Shown: one piece after another, positions 1 through 12,431 of the stretch
How the letters are laid out: each line of letters begins with the position of its first letter
Position numbering within the stretch: position 1 is the first letter of the stretch
Assembly (NCBI GenBank): GCA_963556695.1
Contig: CAUWAG010000003.1
Coordinates: 6,324,001 to 6,388,000, forward strand
Length of the DNA stretch: 64,000 bases
Reading direction: 5' to 3'
Source of the DNA: Anthostomella pinea
Taxonomy: Eukaryota; Ascomycota; Sordariomycetes; Xylariales; Xylariaceae
Position numbers and translations under genes: made by a program
Notes under the pieces: generated by a model
What the model saw: only the letters and a program-made list of their open reading frames with translations
Told to the model about the DNA's origin: nothing
Databases searched by the model: none

Positions 1-284
1 TCTGACTGAACGTAGCGGCGTCCCTCCCACGGGAGGTAGTCCTTGCGAACGGCCCACCGATGGATGGGTCTTCCGTACGAGATGAGGTTCCTCTAATCAC
101 CGACAACGTCCCCCAATTTCCACCAATAAACATGAATCTGGGTACGTAACGATGCTGGCCATGAGCCGCAGTGGTATGGATGATGCATCTCATAAGACTG
201 CACCGAGTTCTCGAGGATGTCGCCCACAGTCGTTGGTCCACGACAGGCACATCTAATCCACGTCCTTCCACTCGCTCTACCACA

Positions 285-1613
<1,329 letters not shown>

Positions 1614-2059
1614 GCAGCGTCAGTTCATTCGCGCGGGCGGCTCACAGGAGCGGGAGGCAAGAAATGTCAAATTGACAAATCAGCCAACGACGAAAACGGC
1701 AAGCGCAGGAGATAATCTCATACCAACTGTTGTACATAGTCCTTTGTGCGATGCGAGTTCTCTTTGTCTTCTGTCTCGACGCCGCCTCAATCGGCGGACA
1801 AAGAGCAGCCTGGCGTGGGGCCGCTGGGGACTGGAATGCTTAGTCTTGCGGCGAATTTGCCGCATTCGAGACAATGAAGACATGACATCTCGAAAGAAGC
1901 CCGCAGCACGCGCGATCTCCCGTCCGTAGCCCGGCCAATTGTGAAAGTCCCCCAAATAGTCTCTCGTCCTGACCCTGACCCTTGCCCATACCCGTTCCCG
2001 TCCCCCTTGACCTTGTTCTTGTTTCTTCTCTTGCTCTTACTTCCCTTCCCCCCCACATC
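1614..2059. other. Intergenic region, no gene seen
   Basis: Spacer between the GH53 gene and the next gene. The pyrimidine-rich stretch about 1965-2055 (TTGACC, CCTTGTTCTTG runs) is promoter- or 5'UTR-like for the downstream gene. An additional 5' exon of that gene could lie here, since its predicted N-terminus lacks a signal peptide. Confidence 0.5.
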
Positions 2060-3844
2060 ATGCGTGATGAAGCCAAGGAAGACCAGCCCCGGCAACGAGA
2101 CATGCCTTTCATCAGCCCACCGTCCGAGACGGCCCACTCGCATCGTCGTGTGGGCATCGCCAGGCAGATTGATATAACGTCGGCCGCGCCAGCGCCGAGC
2201 GCGACAGACTTCGTCATGGGAGTCGACACTTGCGGTTACACGTCCATGAGCACGAGTAAGTGGGATCATCATCTTCTCACCAAGGAAGGGAAAGGAAAGG
2301 AAGGGATGTAGATGGATGAGTGACTGACAACACCACCTAGTTACCTGTGATTTCGGATACCAGTGCACCAACGTCGGCGTCTATCGCGGCTGCTGCGTGG
2401 CCGGAGGCGCAGACTGCGTCTCGACGATCTACACCACCTGCGTCGACTACGGCGTCGTCCCCGACGCAGCCCTATGCGGGCCACACACCCTATGTTGGTC
2501 AGTACCAATGTTCACCCTCAGTCTCACGTCGATGATCGCACCGCAGAAGACGAGTCAGCTAACCTCTCCCACAGCCCAGCTACGGCATTACGCTGCTTCT
2601 CGTACGCCTTCACGACAAGCACAGAGCCCGGCGCGACGTTCACGCACGTGCAATGCCAGGAGACCCACGGGTTCGGGGAGATGTACCCGCTACCCCCCGA
2701 GCTGATCCCGACCACAACGGCCGACGACGCCGCGGCATCCAACGCGTCCAGCACGGACGCCGTCGAGCCCGCGCCCACCAATGCGCCGAAGGTGAGCTCG
2801 GTCGGCGCGATCGCCGGCGCCGTATGCGGCGTCATCGCACTCATTATCCTCGCCGCCGTCGCCGCGTTCCTCGTCATCCGCCGCCGACGACAGCGCACGG
2901 CTGCCGCGGCAGACGCAGCGGCGAATGGCGGACAGATGGAAGAGACACAGCTGGGTGACACGTCCTCTGGCCCAGGAACGATGGCACCGGCGGCAGCAGT
3001 AACAGCCGCCGGGGCGGGACGTCTGCGTCCGCTGTCCACGATCCATGAGCAGAGCAGCCCCGTGTCGCCGGCGCGCGAGAAACACCTGTCCGCGTCGGCG
3101 CGCCAGAGCTACGGTCCCAACTGGCCGCTGAGCCGCAAGGGTAAACCGCCCGCCGCGAACCCGGTCGATCTTGAGAAGCGGCTTAGTCTGAGCGGTCAAG
3201 GAGGTAGCAGTGAACAACTACCACAGCAACAGCCGCCCCAACCCCTCCCGAAATCCCCGCGCGCCTCGGCTTCTGGTGGCGGCAGCCCCAAGAGCGCCGC
3301 CGGTGCCGGTGCCGGGCTGCGGAGCCCGCGCCTGAGTACCTACGTGCCCGTCTCGCCCATCGACGCCAGCTTCACCGAGAACATCGCCGGGCCGTCATCA
3401 TCATCGCGCGCAAACCGGCTCTCGATCAACCCGAACCACCCGGGCATCACGGGCGGTTTGAACAGCATCATCACCAACAACATCGCCAGCAGCAGTAGTG
3501 CAGACCGCGCAGCGCCGCAGACGCACGCAGCGTCGCTAGAGACACTGACCAGCGTGGGCGCGGACCGCAACGCGTCGACGCACGTGCTGTCGGAGCGGGA
3601 TTCGGAGCCCGTGATTCCCGTTTCGCCGATCAGCGATGAGGATGGCGACGACGACGATGATGTGGATCACCGGATGAGCTTCGTCTCGGCGGCCAGCGTG
3701 GCGCCGCCGGGTGATCATCACAAAGAGGGGCGCGCCAGCGATCTGGTGTCGCCGCTGACGCCGGATGATCCATCCAACCCCGGCCGGCGGGCGAGCCCGC
3801 ACACGGTGAGTCCGCTTGAGACCCGGCGGAGCAGTCTTGCGTAG
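2060..3844 (+). CDS. Single-pass membrane protein with cysteine-rich ectodomain
   Basis: Model of 540 aa from exons 2060-2255, 2341-2497 and 2575-3844; introns are GTAAGT..CCTAG and GTCAGT..CACAG and the frame closes exactly. A cysteine-rich module (GVDTCGYTS, TCDFGYQCTNVG, RGCCVAGGADC, TLCCPATALRCFSYAF; about residues 55-150) is followed by a Ser/Thr/Pro linker, one transmembrane helix (VGAIAGAVCGVIALIILAAV), a basic stop-transfer RRRRQR, and a long disordered Ser/Pro/Ala-rich cytoplasmic tail. The layout recalls fungal surface sensors of the Mid2/Wsc type, but the cysteine module is that of an unnamed fungal family. ATG 2060 is only the first in-frame ATG; a signal peptide is expected and not found, so the true start may be in an upstream exon. 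Confidence 0.7.
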
Positions 3845-5051
3845 TGTGTACTACGTGGGCAATCTGGTGGAAGTGGTGGAATAAGCGATTATTGGGATGG
3901 ATGTACGATTATGATAGGAGACGGTGGTAGTAGCTTCGGTTCTGGTTCGCGGTTCGTGGTGTTCCGCTTGGAATGCCTCGGTACGTTACCTATTCAGGTT
4001 GACAGAGTCTCGGATGGGGAGACATAAATAGGGCATGTGCAACTCGAAGAAGCGAATTCTATTTCGACCCGAATTGGGTCGCTGGAATTGGGTCTTGGGT
4101 CTGGGATGGACTATTTGGAGGTTCAGGTTGGTGACGGTTTTCCAGGGGGCCGGTCGTACTGGCTGTCTTATTACGTCCGAGGATAGGGGACCCGACCGGG
4201 GCAACGTGGTCGGGTCTAGAACGCACATATTGAGTGAGATATTCGTATTTCATCCATACACATGTTGACACGAGAGGCTGTGTCCAGGTTACGTGCGATT
4301 GAGCCACTGTGACCGTGACCGTGAGGTGTCGGCTGTGACGCATTCTAGAACACCGGCAGATTTCAGTGATAGGAGTGCGTATGAAGAGTTGGATAGGCTG
4401 TTCTAGACATCAGAACTAGAATTATCGTCGAGGTTCTCCGCAATCCCGATGTTCGATAGCGAAAGTCTGGGGAAGCAGGATGACGCACACCGGCATGTTG
4501 GCTTGACAGTCGGGGGTCTCCCAGCGCTGATGGTCACCCACGAAAACTATAGCAGCTGGAGTTGCCTAATCGGGCATCGATTCGAGATCTGGCCAATGGA
4601 AGGCACCAGATGGTCTCCTGCCGAGAGTCCGGGACCCTACCTGCCCTCCGGCATATCCTAGCTTCTGCTTGGCGAGGAGGGAATACGAGCCCCGTGCATC
4701 ATCAGTCCCGATCTGCAGATTGCAGGTTTTCAGAGACGTCGCGCTCGACTTAATCACTGCCTATTTATGAGATCACTACAGGAACGACCGTGACTAGGAG
4801 GCAGGAGGACCGTAAGCATTGAAATGTAAAGAGCAGCTCCTCACAGGCCGTTGACTCACAGCCCATCTAAGACAGTTCTTTGTATCACACACATATTGTC
4901 TTGTTGGTTCAACTTCTTGGGCATCATAAGGATCATCGCCGTCTCGAGTGTAAGATCATTAGCTGTATTGTATTTATCATTCAACACCCCGTCCACTTGC
5001 CTTCAACATCGCTATCAACATTGCAGTCACGACTGAGGTTCAAACCCGAAG
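3845..5051. other. Intergenic region, no gene seen
   Basis: About 1.2 kb between the membrane-protein gene and the GH17 gene. It has only short ORFs with no recognisable motif. It should hold the 3'UTR of the first gene and the promoter of the second. Confidence 0.5.
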
Positions 5052-6397
5052 ATGCAACTCCAGCACCTCGCCGCGCTCGGCCTAGTCGCCCCCAGCGCCG
5101 CCCAAGCCATCCAAGGCTTCAACTACGGCTCGACCAACAACGACGGCTCCTGCCGAGGCTACGACGACTTCAAATCCCTCTTTAACCGCGCCAAGAACCT
5201 CGCCGGCGCCCCGGGCTTCGCATCAGCACGCCTCTACACCTCCATCCAGTGCGGCACGGCCGCGGACCCCATCTCGGCCTACCAGGCCGCCATCGACACC
5301 GACACGTCGGTGCTCGTCGGTCTGTGGGCCAGTGGTGGCCGCGCGGGCTACGAGAACGAGCTGAACGCGCTCGTCGCGGCGGCGAACTCGCTGGGCGCCG
5401 CGTTCGCGGACCGCGTGCTGGCGATCAGTGTCGGGTCCGAGGACTTGTACCGGAGCAGTCCGCAGGGCGTTGCCAATAATGCGGGGGTCGGTGCCACGGG
5501 CGTCGAGATCGAGGGCTTTATCGGCTGGTTGCGAGATTGGCTTCGTGGCACGGTTCTGGAGGGGAAGCCGATCATACACGTCGATACTTGGTGAGTGCTC
5601 AATCTGTCTCGTTCCTCTGGGTGAGTATTTTCATTAAGGGGTGCTGCGGTCCGGTGGTCTAGGCTCTTGTGGGCTGCGACTCGCTCTACCTGTAGTCGTC
5701 CGAGACCTCTCGTCGAGCCCCAGCTGACTCTCCCCCCCGTACCAGGACTGCCTGGGTCCTACCCGAGAACACCGGCGTCATCTCCGCCGTCGACTTCCTC
5801 GGCCACAACTCATTTCCCTACTTCGAGAACACCAAGCCGAACGCCATCTCGCTAGCCTCCGTCAACTTCTTCTCGGCCGTGGCGGCGACAGAGAGCGTGG
5901 CCCAGGGCAAGCCCGTCTGGGTTACCGAGACGGGATGGCCCACCTGTGAGTTCCAGCCCTTCGTTCTTCTTACCCACCACCCCTTGTTCGTGTCGCCTTG
6001 GTGAACATGGTACTGACTCAGTCACTTGTGTTCCATGTACCTAGTGGGACCTATGCAACGTGACGCGGTTGCATCCGTTGAGAACGCGAAGAACTATTGG
6101 GAAACCGTTGGCTGTTCCCTCTTTGGGAAGCGTAACACGTTCTGGTACACCCGTGAGTGGAGTCCAGGCTTTCTCATACCCCTTTGTGCCTGTTTCACAC
6201 TGGCATTACACCTGTCGCAATATGCTGCTATTCTATGATCCAATATTCCCCATATACTGTTCATGTACAGTCAAGAGCCTGCCATTACTGACTCTGACGT
6301 CGCAGTCGTGGACGCGAACACCGCACAATCGGATATCTCATTTGCTCTCACTCCTCTTGACAGCGCCACACCGAAGTTCGATTTGGCTTGCTCTTGA
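5052..6397 (+). CDS. Secreted GH17 glucan endo-1,3-beta-glucosidase
   Basis: A 312-aa protein predicted to cut or remodel beta-1,3-glucan of the fungal or host wall. Exons are 5052-5590, 5746-5945, 6045-6152 and 6306-6397; all introns are GT..AG and the sum is exactly 313 codons. A signal peptide (MQLQHLAALGLVAPSAAQA) precedes IQGFNYGSTN, the usual GH17 opening. The proton donor is in SVGSEDLYR (about E131) and the nucleophile in VTETGWPT (about E241), followed by the fungal GH17 block SVENAKNYWETVGCSLFG and FWYTLVDANT. There is no C-terminal Ser/Thr-rich region or GPI signal, so it is probably freely secreted or wall-associated rather than membrane anchored. Exon joins restore motifs at each boundary, so the structure is well supported. 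Confidence 0.92.
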
Positions 6398-7438
6398 TTA
6401 GGGGTTCTCTCTGGGTTATAGCAGGCGTTACATCAGGGGAAACATACAGGGTAGAAGGGGTTTGCCTTCGCTCTCATCACCCGAGAGGAAGCACGGATTG
6501 ACTGGGTAGCAACAATCCGAGCATCCTGTACAAGTATGATTACACTTCATGGTTATGAATCGAGTTGCCTTCAAGGCACATGTTTCCTATTGATTCCGAG
6601 AGGAGACGATGCTCCCCGACATGATACATCGCCGTGAAGCCCATCGTATCCGAAACCAAGGGGGGATCGTTCTCGATAGAATGGCCGCCACATCGCGTGA
6701 TGATGCTACCAAAGGTCGTAAAGATGATTGCAAGAGGCGACCAAGGCGAATGGTACCGGTTGCGACTGATCAACTGGCTAAGAGTAGTCCTGTCTCAATC
6801 GGCGGCATCGCCGAGACGGACGATAAGCTTGTAAAGGATGAGGTAATCAGGGTCGCATTCTCTCGTGTTGCCTGAAGCTTCATCACGGCCTAACATCAGC
6901 ACGGCAGCTCGCAGCTCGCAGGCGGGCAACCCCGGCGTCAGAGTCTCCTGCAGGCGATCAGTCACCTGTCTGCTGCTGGCGCCACCACTGCGCAGAGAGC
7001 TATTCGAGAGCTCGTATTGACGGTTAATATCGCCTCTTCTGGTTGAAGGGAAAGAGAATCCCTGGCCTCCGTACTTTTGAGGTCATCTCCAATGCATTTT
7101 ATACGCGCTTGCCATCGCTTACTAACGCCCAGCGGATGATGATAGCAATACGAGAAACCCCATCGTTCAATAGGCGGACGTTGCATCTTTAGCCTCATTG
7201 CTACCTCTAACCCAGCACTAACCACCTAACGCTGCCTCTAGTCAACGCGAACATTATAGTATATAAGACGATCTACGCCGCTCCATTTCTTCGGTATCCG
7301 CAACATCATCATCGTCATCCATCATCAGCGACATCATTCATAATACCTTTATCACACATCACTTGGCTATTCGAACAGCTTACTCTCTCAAACCAAACTT
7401 GCCTCCGTAATAACGTTAGACACCACAAGTTACTCACG
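6398..7438. other. Intergenic region with promoter of next gene
   Basis: About 1 kb without a convincing gene. The last ~180 bases form the promoter and leader of the secreted-protein gene at 7439, including a TATA-like box at 7260. The leader before the ATG is C/A-rich, as is common in fungi. Confidence 0.5.
7260..7267 (+). promoter_or_regulatory. TATA-like box
   Basis: TATATAAG lies 172 bases upstream of ATG 7439, inside TATAGTATATAAGACG. Position and sequence suit a core promoter for the downstream secreted-protein gene. Inferred from motif only. Confidence 0.4.
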
Positions 7439-8225
7439 ATGTTCACCACGGTCATCTCGATCGGCCTTCTTAGTCTCGCCTCCTCTGTACCTCTTGCTCC
7501 CCGCCAGGTTGTCCCTCACTACCCGCCCTCGTCCCAGTCGACAGGCTTCAAGCTCGTCGCCAACGCCACAGATCCCACAAATGACATGGCCGCGTCCGTC
7601 AATGGCCTGGTGCTCCAAGGAATCCACGTCGGCGCTGGCCTGAACGATGCCGCTCTAGGTTCAGATACCAACAACAGCCGCATCTTCTACCAGAACGGTA
7701 AGTCCCGCCCAATATCTCGCCGAGCACCAACGTGATTCTAACTTGAGTTCAGGCACTGCTGAGGAACTCCGCTACAACCAGGGCGACATCCTGTCCGACG
7801 GCGGCACCCCAATCTTCCCCTGGGGCATCCAGGTAGCAAACCAGAACGCGTCCGACCCGGCCGCGCTGCGCGGCGTAACGGTGGACGCCGGAAGCGGCAC
7901 CGTGGGTGTATCTCTGGCGCATTTCCCCGACCCCTACGTCTACTTGACAGCTCTTGGTGCTGGAAAGTTCGTGGCCTGTGACGAGTATGTGCGCTATTAC
8001 AACCAGAACTTCACCACGGTCCGCTACGTCACCGGTGTGCAGGACCCTGCCACGGCGCTGTATACGTACAGCATCCCGGAGAACTGTGTTGCGATCAACC
8101 TTATTCCGGAATGTGCGGCGCTGCCTGATCTGCCCGAGGGGAGCATTTCCAGCCATGAGTTTGCGGCGTCTGCGAAGTGCTACGCGGATGTCTCGGCGAT
8201 TAATTGGCCTGAGTATGGTCCGTAA
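7439..8225 (+). CDS. Small secreted protein of unknown function
   Basis: A 243-aa protein from exons 7439-7697 and 7753-8225 (intron GTAAGT..TTCAG, 55 nt). The N-terminus MFTTVISIGLLSLASSVPLA is a signal peptide, followed by a possible Kex2-type site (APRQ). The mature part (GFKLVANATDPTNDMAASVNG .. FVACDEYVRYYNQNFTTVRY .. CVAINLIPECAALPDLP) has four cysteines in its second half and several N-glycosylation sequons. It resembles a recurrent fungal secreted family of unknown function (I think the DUF7907 type, recalled and not verified). No catalytic motif is visible. An extracellular or cell-wall role, possibly as an effector-like protein, is only an inference from size and secretion. Confidence 0.78.
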
Positions 8226-9079
8226 GGGGGAGCGGATGAGATTTACTCAATCAGGTGTGGTGGAGTGGAAGGGGTAGTGGGAAGACAGACAATGTGTGGA
8301 GTACGATGTGATGTCCTTAGAGAAGCGAGTTAGATAATGTTTGATGATACCAACTGAGAAGAGTTTCTTATCCGAATCGTCTGCAGCTCATTACTTTCCT
8401 TACAGTTGGGTGGTGGAGTCAACAGAGCGTCGCTGTCGCCTGCTCCGGCCGTTACTCTTCTCTTCCAGCACCATTTAACCTTACCATCTCTCGCCTGATT
8501 TTGTGGACCGAAACTCCCAGCTCATAGAGCTCGAAAGATATACCCTAAAAGGTGTCAAGGGTTCATCAAGTCGATGGCCGCTGTGTGGGATTAGCAGTTG
8601 GGGGCACGCTCATGTCAAGTTGCAGGGCTGCGATACCGACCTAGTTCTTCCAATCAGCATCCCATGAAATCTCAAATTACAGTTACCCCTTCGAGAGATG
8701 GCGTTCCTCTAGACGAACTCTGGTCAAAATAACTAAGGTAAAACCTCAAAATGCCCTCAAGGTGCCAATGGGGCAAGCCACTCAATGTCCAAGTCCAAAA
8801 AAACCAGCTCTAACTCTCTCAACCACGCTATTAATCCACACCTCTACCCAAATTTATCTCTTCTTTAAAAACTGTATGGCCAATAAGTTACTCATTTGCT
8901 CGAGGAATAATTTGCTAAAACCGGCCTCCACGTAAAACGTCGCATCAGTCTACTGTCCACCAATTTCTCCCTTCTTCTTAACTTAACGGACATTCCACAT
9001 CAGCATCAACATTCACCACCACCAAGCCGCCCACTCCCTCCATACTCGTCGCCCATCCATAAGCATAATTATCGTCGCA
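8226..9079. other. Intergenic region, no gene seen
   Basis: About 850 bases containing the 3' end of the secreted-protein gene and the promoter of the next gene. The segment about 8700-8960 is A-rich. No ORF with a recognisable motif. Confidence 0.5.
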
Positions 9080-10039
9080 ATGGCTGCCACCAATTGCAGC
9101 TCCCTCCGTCTGCTTCGTGATACGCTCGTGGCCCTCTACCTGGCTAAATCGGCATTCATCCTTTTCCTTGCGATTACCCAAGCGACCGGTCACACAGCCT
9201 GGGAGTTCAGCAAGCTTTTGGTCAAAAATACGATCCTCCTTGGCCTTGCGATTGTCCATGCGACCCGTCAAGCGAACTGGGAGGAGATGATCCGTCAGGG
9301 AATCTGGGAGTTGACCGTGTTCTTCGTCGCACTGCTGCTCACCGTGCCTGTCCTCATTATCTTCACTATCATCACGCCTCCTCTGCTTGTAATCGGACTG
9401 ATGATGAAATCATGGGAACTCTTTCAATGCCTGTTCGGGTTACCTCCTATAGTGTTATTATGTCACTTCTCAATTCCGCTCGACTGTTCTTCTCCCTCCT
9501 TGAGCGGGAGCTTGAAGGATGAAATCTCGACTCGCCGACACAATCGACCTCTCGTTTTCCTTCGCCGATACTGTCTTGATGCACAACCCAACCAAACTAG
9601 CCGTACTCTCGCACCACCAGTTAAGACCCAGGATACGACGGCCTCAATTTCCCTTTTCCCTATTCCCTATTCCCTATTCCCTATTCCCTATTCCCTATTC
9701 CCTATTCCCTATTCCCTATTCCCTATTCCCTATTCCCTATTCCCTATTTCCACCTCCACTCTACACCCAGCGCCCCAAATCAGAACTCGAGTAAATCCAA
9801 AAGCGACCATGGCGAACACAACCAACAGCACGATCCCCAACCTCGCAACCGCGAAAGCCACCCTCACCAACCTCACCGACCAAGTCATCGCCGCCATCCT
9901 CAACCACGAAGGCCTCCGCCACGACGTCAACGAAGTCGCCGAATCGCTCCGCTGGGTCGGCGTGTCCGCCATGGTGGTCGTGGTCAGCATCTTCGGGCTG
10001 CTCGGCGGAGTTATCAGCGTGGCAGGAACAATCATCTGA
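9080..10039 (+). CDS. Hypothetical multi-pass membrane protein with repeat-encoded heptapeptides
   Basis: Not recognised. One open frame of 319 codons starts at ATG 9080 (good context, CGCAATGG). Residues about 10-130 hold several hydrophobic helices. An internal duplication is visible: FLAITQATGHTAWE and GLAIVHATRQANWE, also similar at DNA level. Codons about 193-223 are pure satellite (FPIPYSL units from a TTCCCTA repeat), and the end, MANTTNSTIPNLATAK to SVAGTII, has its own well-placed ATG (9809, ACCATGG) and one transmembrane helix. The locus may therefore be one gene, one gene with an unrecognised intron covering the satellite, or two genes (9080 to about 9500 and 9809-10039). The membrane character is clear; the gene model is not. 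Confidence 0.4.
   Translation: MAATNCSSLRLLRDTLVALYLAKSAFILFLAITQATGHTAWEFSKLLVKNTILLGLAIVHATRQANWEEMIRQGIWELTVFFVALLLTVPVLIIFTIITPPLLVIGLMMKSWELFQCLFGLPPIVLLCHFSIPLDCSSPSLSGSLKDEISTRRHNRPLVFLRRYCLDAQPNQTSRTLAPPVKTQDTTASISLFPIPYSLFPIPYSLFPIPYSLFPIPYSLFPISTSTLHPAPQIRTRVNPKATMANTTNSTIPNLATAKATLTNLTDQVIAAILNHEGLRHDVNEVAESLRWVGVSAMVVVVSIFGLLGGVISVAGTII
9656..9748 (+). repeat. Heptanucleotide satellite (TTCCCTA)n
   Basis: About 13 nearly perfect tandem copies of TTCCCTA. Since 7 x 3 = 21, the repeat stays open in this frame and encodes FPIPYSL units. It differs from the usual fungal telomere unit (TTAGGG) and from the plant-type TTTAGGG. Confidence 0.9.
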
Positions 10040-10368
10040 ACGGCGCTGCAGCTCGGCCGCGTGCTCATCGATCTGGCGCCCTACATCGCGCCCGTCGCTT
10101 TTGCAGCTTTTGCTCTCATCCAACTGGGCAAGAACATCTGCGCCCTCCTCCCATCGTCGGAAGCTTGGAAGGGAGTCGTTGCGCGCATGCTAGAGCCCTC
10201 AGCGTCAAGGTACTGGGGATCTTTCGGTATGCCTGGATCGTGGTCATCGTCCTCGCCGTTTACGCCGTTTACACCGTCTACGCCATGGGGTATAGCTGGA
10301 TCCTGGTCCTTATTCTCGTCATTTACACCTTTCTCTGCGCGTGGGGAAGTGTCGTTAAATTAATCTAG
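10040..10368 (+). pseudogene. Possible frame-broken continuation of membrane protein
   Basis: Straight after TGA 10037 the same frame stays open (TALQLGRVLIDLAPYIAPVA, then FAAFALIQLGKNICALLPS), and from about 10190 a shifted frame encodes a strongly hydrophobic hairpin (YAWIVVIVLAVYAVYTVYA, then WILVLILVIYTFLCAWG) ending at TAG. One stop and one frameshift would separate these from the upstream ORF. Seen: the hydrophobic pattern. Inferred: that they once formed one protein. Confidence 0.3.
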
Positions 10369-10581
10369 GGACGAAACGCGACATATTGGCAGATGGGCAG
10401 ACTGGGCGACTGTTGTGTCGACCACCATCTATCCTGAGAAGTTCATCACTAGCACACCTACAGTCACAATCACCAGAAACCCTCCTTCCCACGCGTCTCT
10501 TTTTAATATGGTGACCCGCATTTCCATGTGACTCAAGAAGTGCTACTCTCCTAGATTCTCTACAGTGTTATACCCCAGGTA

Positions 10582-10794
10582 CACTCAGCCCTCATAAGTC
10601 CCCGTACGCGCATGTTGGCAAAATTCTAGCAAACCAGTGGGATAATTGGAAATACTGGAATAAGCACCCTGGAATAAGCATCTGGAATAGCTAATTATGA
10701 TCCAACTGCTTATTCCGGTATGCTTATTCCGATTTGATGAATTTACTGTGGTTTGCTGGGAGGGTCGTGTACAAAGACTTATGAGGGTTCAGTG
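10582..10794. mobile_element. MITE copy 1, TA-flanked
   Basis: A 213-bp element flanked by TA on both sides (10580-10581 and 10795-10796). The left end is CACTCAGCCCTCATAAGTC; the right end read backwards is CACTGAACCCTCATAAGTC. The centre has a GGAATAAGCA / TGCTTATTCC palindrome. No coding capacity. A TA duplication with such ends fits a Tc1/mariner-type non-autonomous element. A second copy lies at 13114. Confidence 0.85.
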
Positions 10795-11588
10795 TATCGA
10801 CATGGCGCTTGAGGAAGCAACGTCAAGAGTCTGAAGCCTACAAGTTCCGGACCTACCTACCCTGTCAATCCAACTCATATTTGGCGCTTGCCATGAATTC
10901 TTTTATGTGTAAGGCACTGAAGCACCCCTTGGATATCGGGCCTACAAGGATCGGCCATGATTGAATAGGGGCAAGGGGGGCCGGCCCAACGCTCACCCGC
11001 AAGAAGCATACACTAGTCAAATCAAAACAGAGCCAAGTTCACTTAAACATTCACGAGAGCCAGAAGACCACAAGTATTGTGCAATCAATTTATGATTAGG
11101 GTAACTATGCTACACTCCCTGCCAACCTCCATTTTGTCTGTCCACCAACCCCAACCATCGGCAGCAGCCGACACCTGAGTGTCTCTGCTGCCTTAGGCAC
11201 CTAGGCAATTTGGATCTCATTACCACCTCCAACTTAACGCGATGAAGAATATTAGAGGATTCAGAAACCCCCTGGGCTGCAAAGCAAGTGGTGGTGATGA
11301 TGATATAGTTCGACGCCAGTCCGTCCATGTCCTTGTCCGTGTCGTGATGCAAATGCAGATGCGCGAAAGTCAATGCCAATGCCAGTGAACGCCGTGCTGC
11401 AGACCCCGGATGATGATCATGATCGTGAATCTTTTTTGGTGTTTTCGCGTAGTTTGTTGCGAAGTATCTCAGGCATCAAGGCAGGCGTATGCGAACCAAA
11501 TGTCGAGAGAAGGGTGGCTCATGCTGATACCTCAGGAGTGAGTGAGTGAAGTCGCAGTAGAGATGCCAGCGAAAACCGCGAGGACCGC
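10795..11588. other. Intergenic region, no gene seen
   Basis: Spacer between MITE copy 1 and the 3' end of the minus-strand Hsp20 gene; its right part should be that gene's 3'UTR. Only short ORFs without motifs. Confidence 0.5.
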
Positions 11589-12431
11589 TCAGTTGATGGC
11601 AATGCGGCGGGTCTCGTGCTTCTTGGCCTTTGGCACGATGACGCTGAGGATGCCGTTGTCGAGCGAGGCGCTGACGCCCTCGTGGTCGACGCGAGACGGG
11701 AAGGCAAAGGTGCGCGCGAACTCGCCGACGGTGCGCTCGGCGACCCAGTACTTGGCCTGTGGCTTGGGAGGCGCGGAGGACTTCTGCACCTGAGTCTTGG
11801 CCGGGGAGGACGACTCGGGCTTCGCGACCTCGGTGGTGGTCGTGGACGGGGTGGACTGCTCGGCCGTGGTGATGGAACTGTCGTCGTTTTCGTCCTGGAC
11901 CGTGGCTTGGTACGACGACTTGCGTGCGTGGTGCGAGTCCGTGTTGTCGTGGGCTTGCTCTTGCTCCTGCTCGTGGTGGTCGGTGCCGCTGACCATGACG
12001 GGCTCATCGCCAATGGCGCCGCTCATCTCCGAATCGGTCTTCTCATCCTTGACGTCCTCGAGGGCGAGGCCCGCGGGCGGGGTGCCGGAGGTGTAGGAGC
12101 GCGCGACGCGGCCACGGACGACGATGGTCTGCGGGTCGGTGAACTCGACGTGCACGTTCTGCTTGGCGATGCCCGGGAGCTCGCCGTGCAGCTCGAAGTT
12201 GTCCTCGGTCTCCTTGAGGTCGAACTTGGGGACGAAGGCGGGGCCGAGCTGGCGGGGCTGGCGCTGGTGACCCTGCTGGCTCACGCCGTTGCGGCTGGGC
12301 TGCTGCTGCTGCTGGGAGGGGGAGTTGACGGTCCTGTCCCAGTCATCGATGAAGCGGACGAGGCTGCCGAAGTTGCCAAAATTGTTCTCGGCGGCGGGGA
12401 TGGAGTAGAGGTTGCGACCGAAGACAGACAT
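11589..12431 (-). CDS. Small heat-shock protein, Hsp20/Hsp30 family
   Basis: Intronless, 280 aa; ATG 12431 begins MSVFGRNLYS. ATP-independent chaperone that binds unfolding proteins, probably cytosolic. The alpha-crystallin domain is split: KFDLKETEDNFELHGELPG to IVVRGRVARSY (residues about 69-113), then a hydrophilic Gln/Glu/Ser/Thr insert of about 110 residues, then KYWVAERTVGEFARTFAFP to GILSVIVPKAKKHE, which carries the family's A-x-x-x-n-G-v-L-x-v core. Such an insert is typical of fungal Hsp30 proteins, here fairly long. The N-terminus has a poly-Gln run (residues 40-44). A multi-unit heat-shock element lies about 420 bases upstream. An in-frame upstream ATG (12575) exists but adds a low-complexity segment, so 12431 is preferred. 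Confidence 0.93.
   Translation of the reverse strand: MSVFGRNLYSIPAAENNFGNFGSLVRFIDDWDRTVNSPSQQQQQPSRNGVSQQGHQRQPRQLGPAFVPKFDLKETEDNFELHGELPGIAKQNVHVEFTDPQTIVVRGRVARSYTSGTPPAGLALEDVKDEKTDSEMSGAIGDEPVMVSGTDHHEQEQEQAHDNTDSHHARKSSYQATVQDENDDSSITTAEQSTPSTTTTEVAKPESSSPAKTQVQKSSAPPKPQAKYWVAERTVGEFARTFAFPSRVDHEGVSASLDNGILSVIVPKAKKHETRRIAIN

Noticed and set aside
9656..9748. Internal telomere-like repeat
   Set aside because: Unit TTCCCTA (TAGGGAA) is not the fungal TTAGGG or plant-type TTTAGGG; treated as a simple satellite.
9656..9748. CRISPR-like array
   Set aside because: Repeats are directly tandem with no spacers, and the sequence is eukaryotic; the same applies to the array at 42128.
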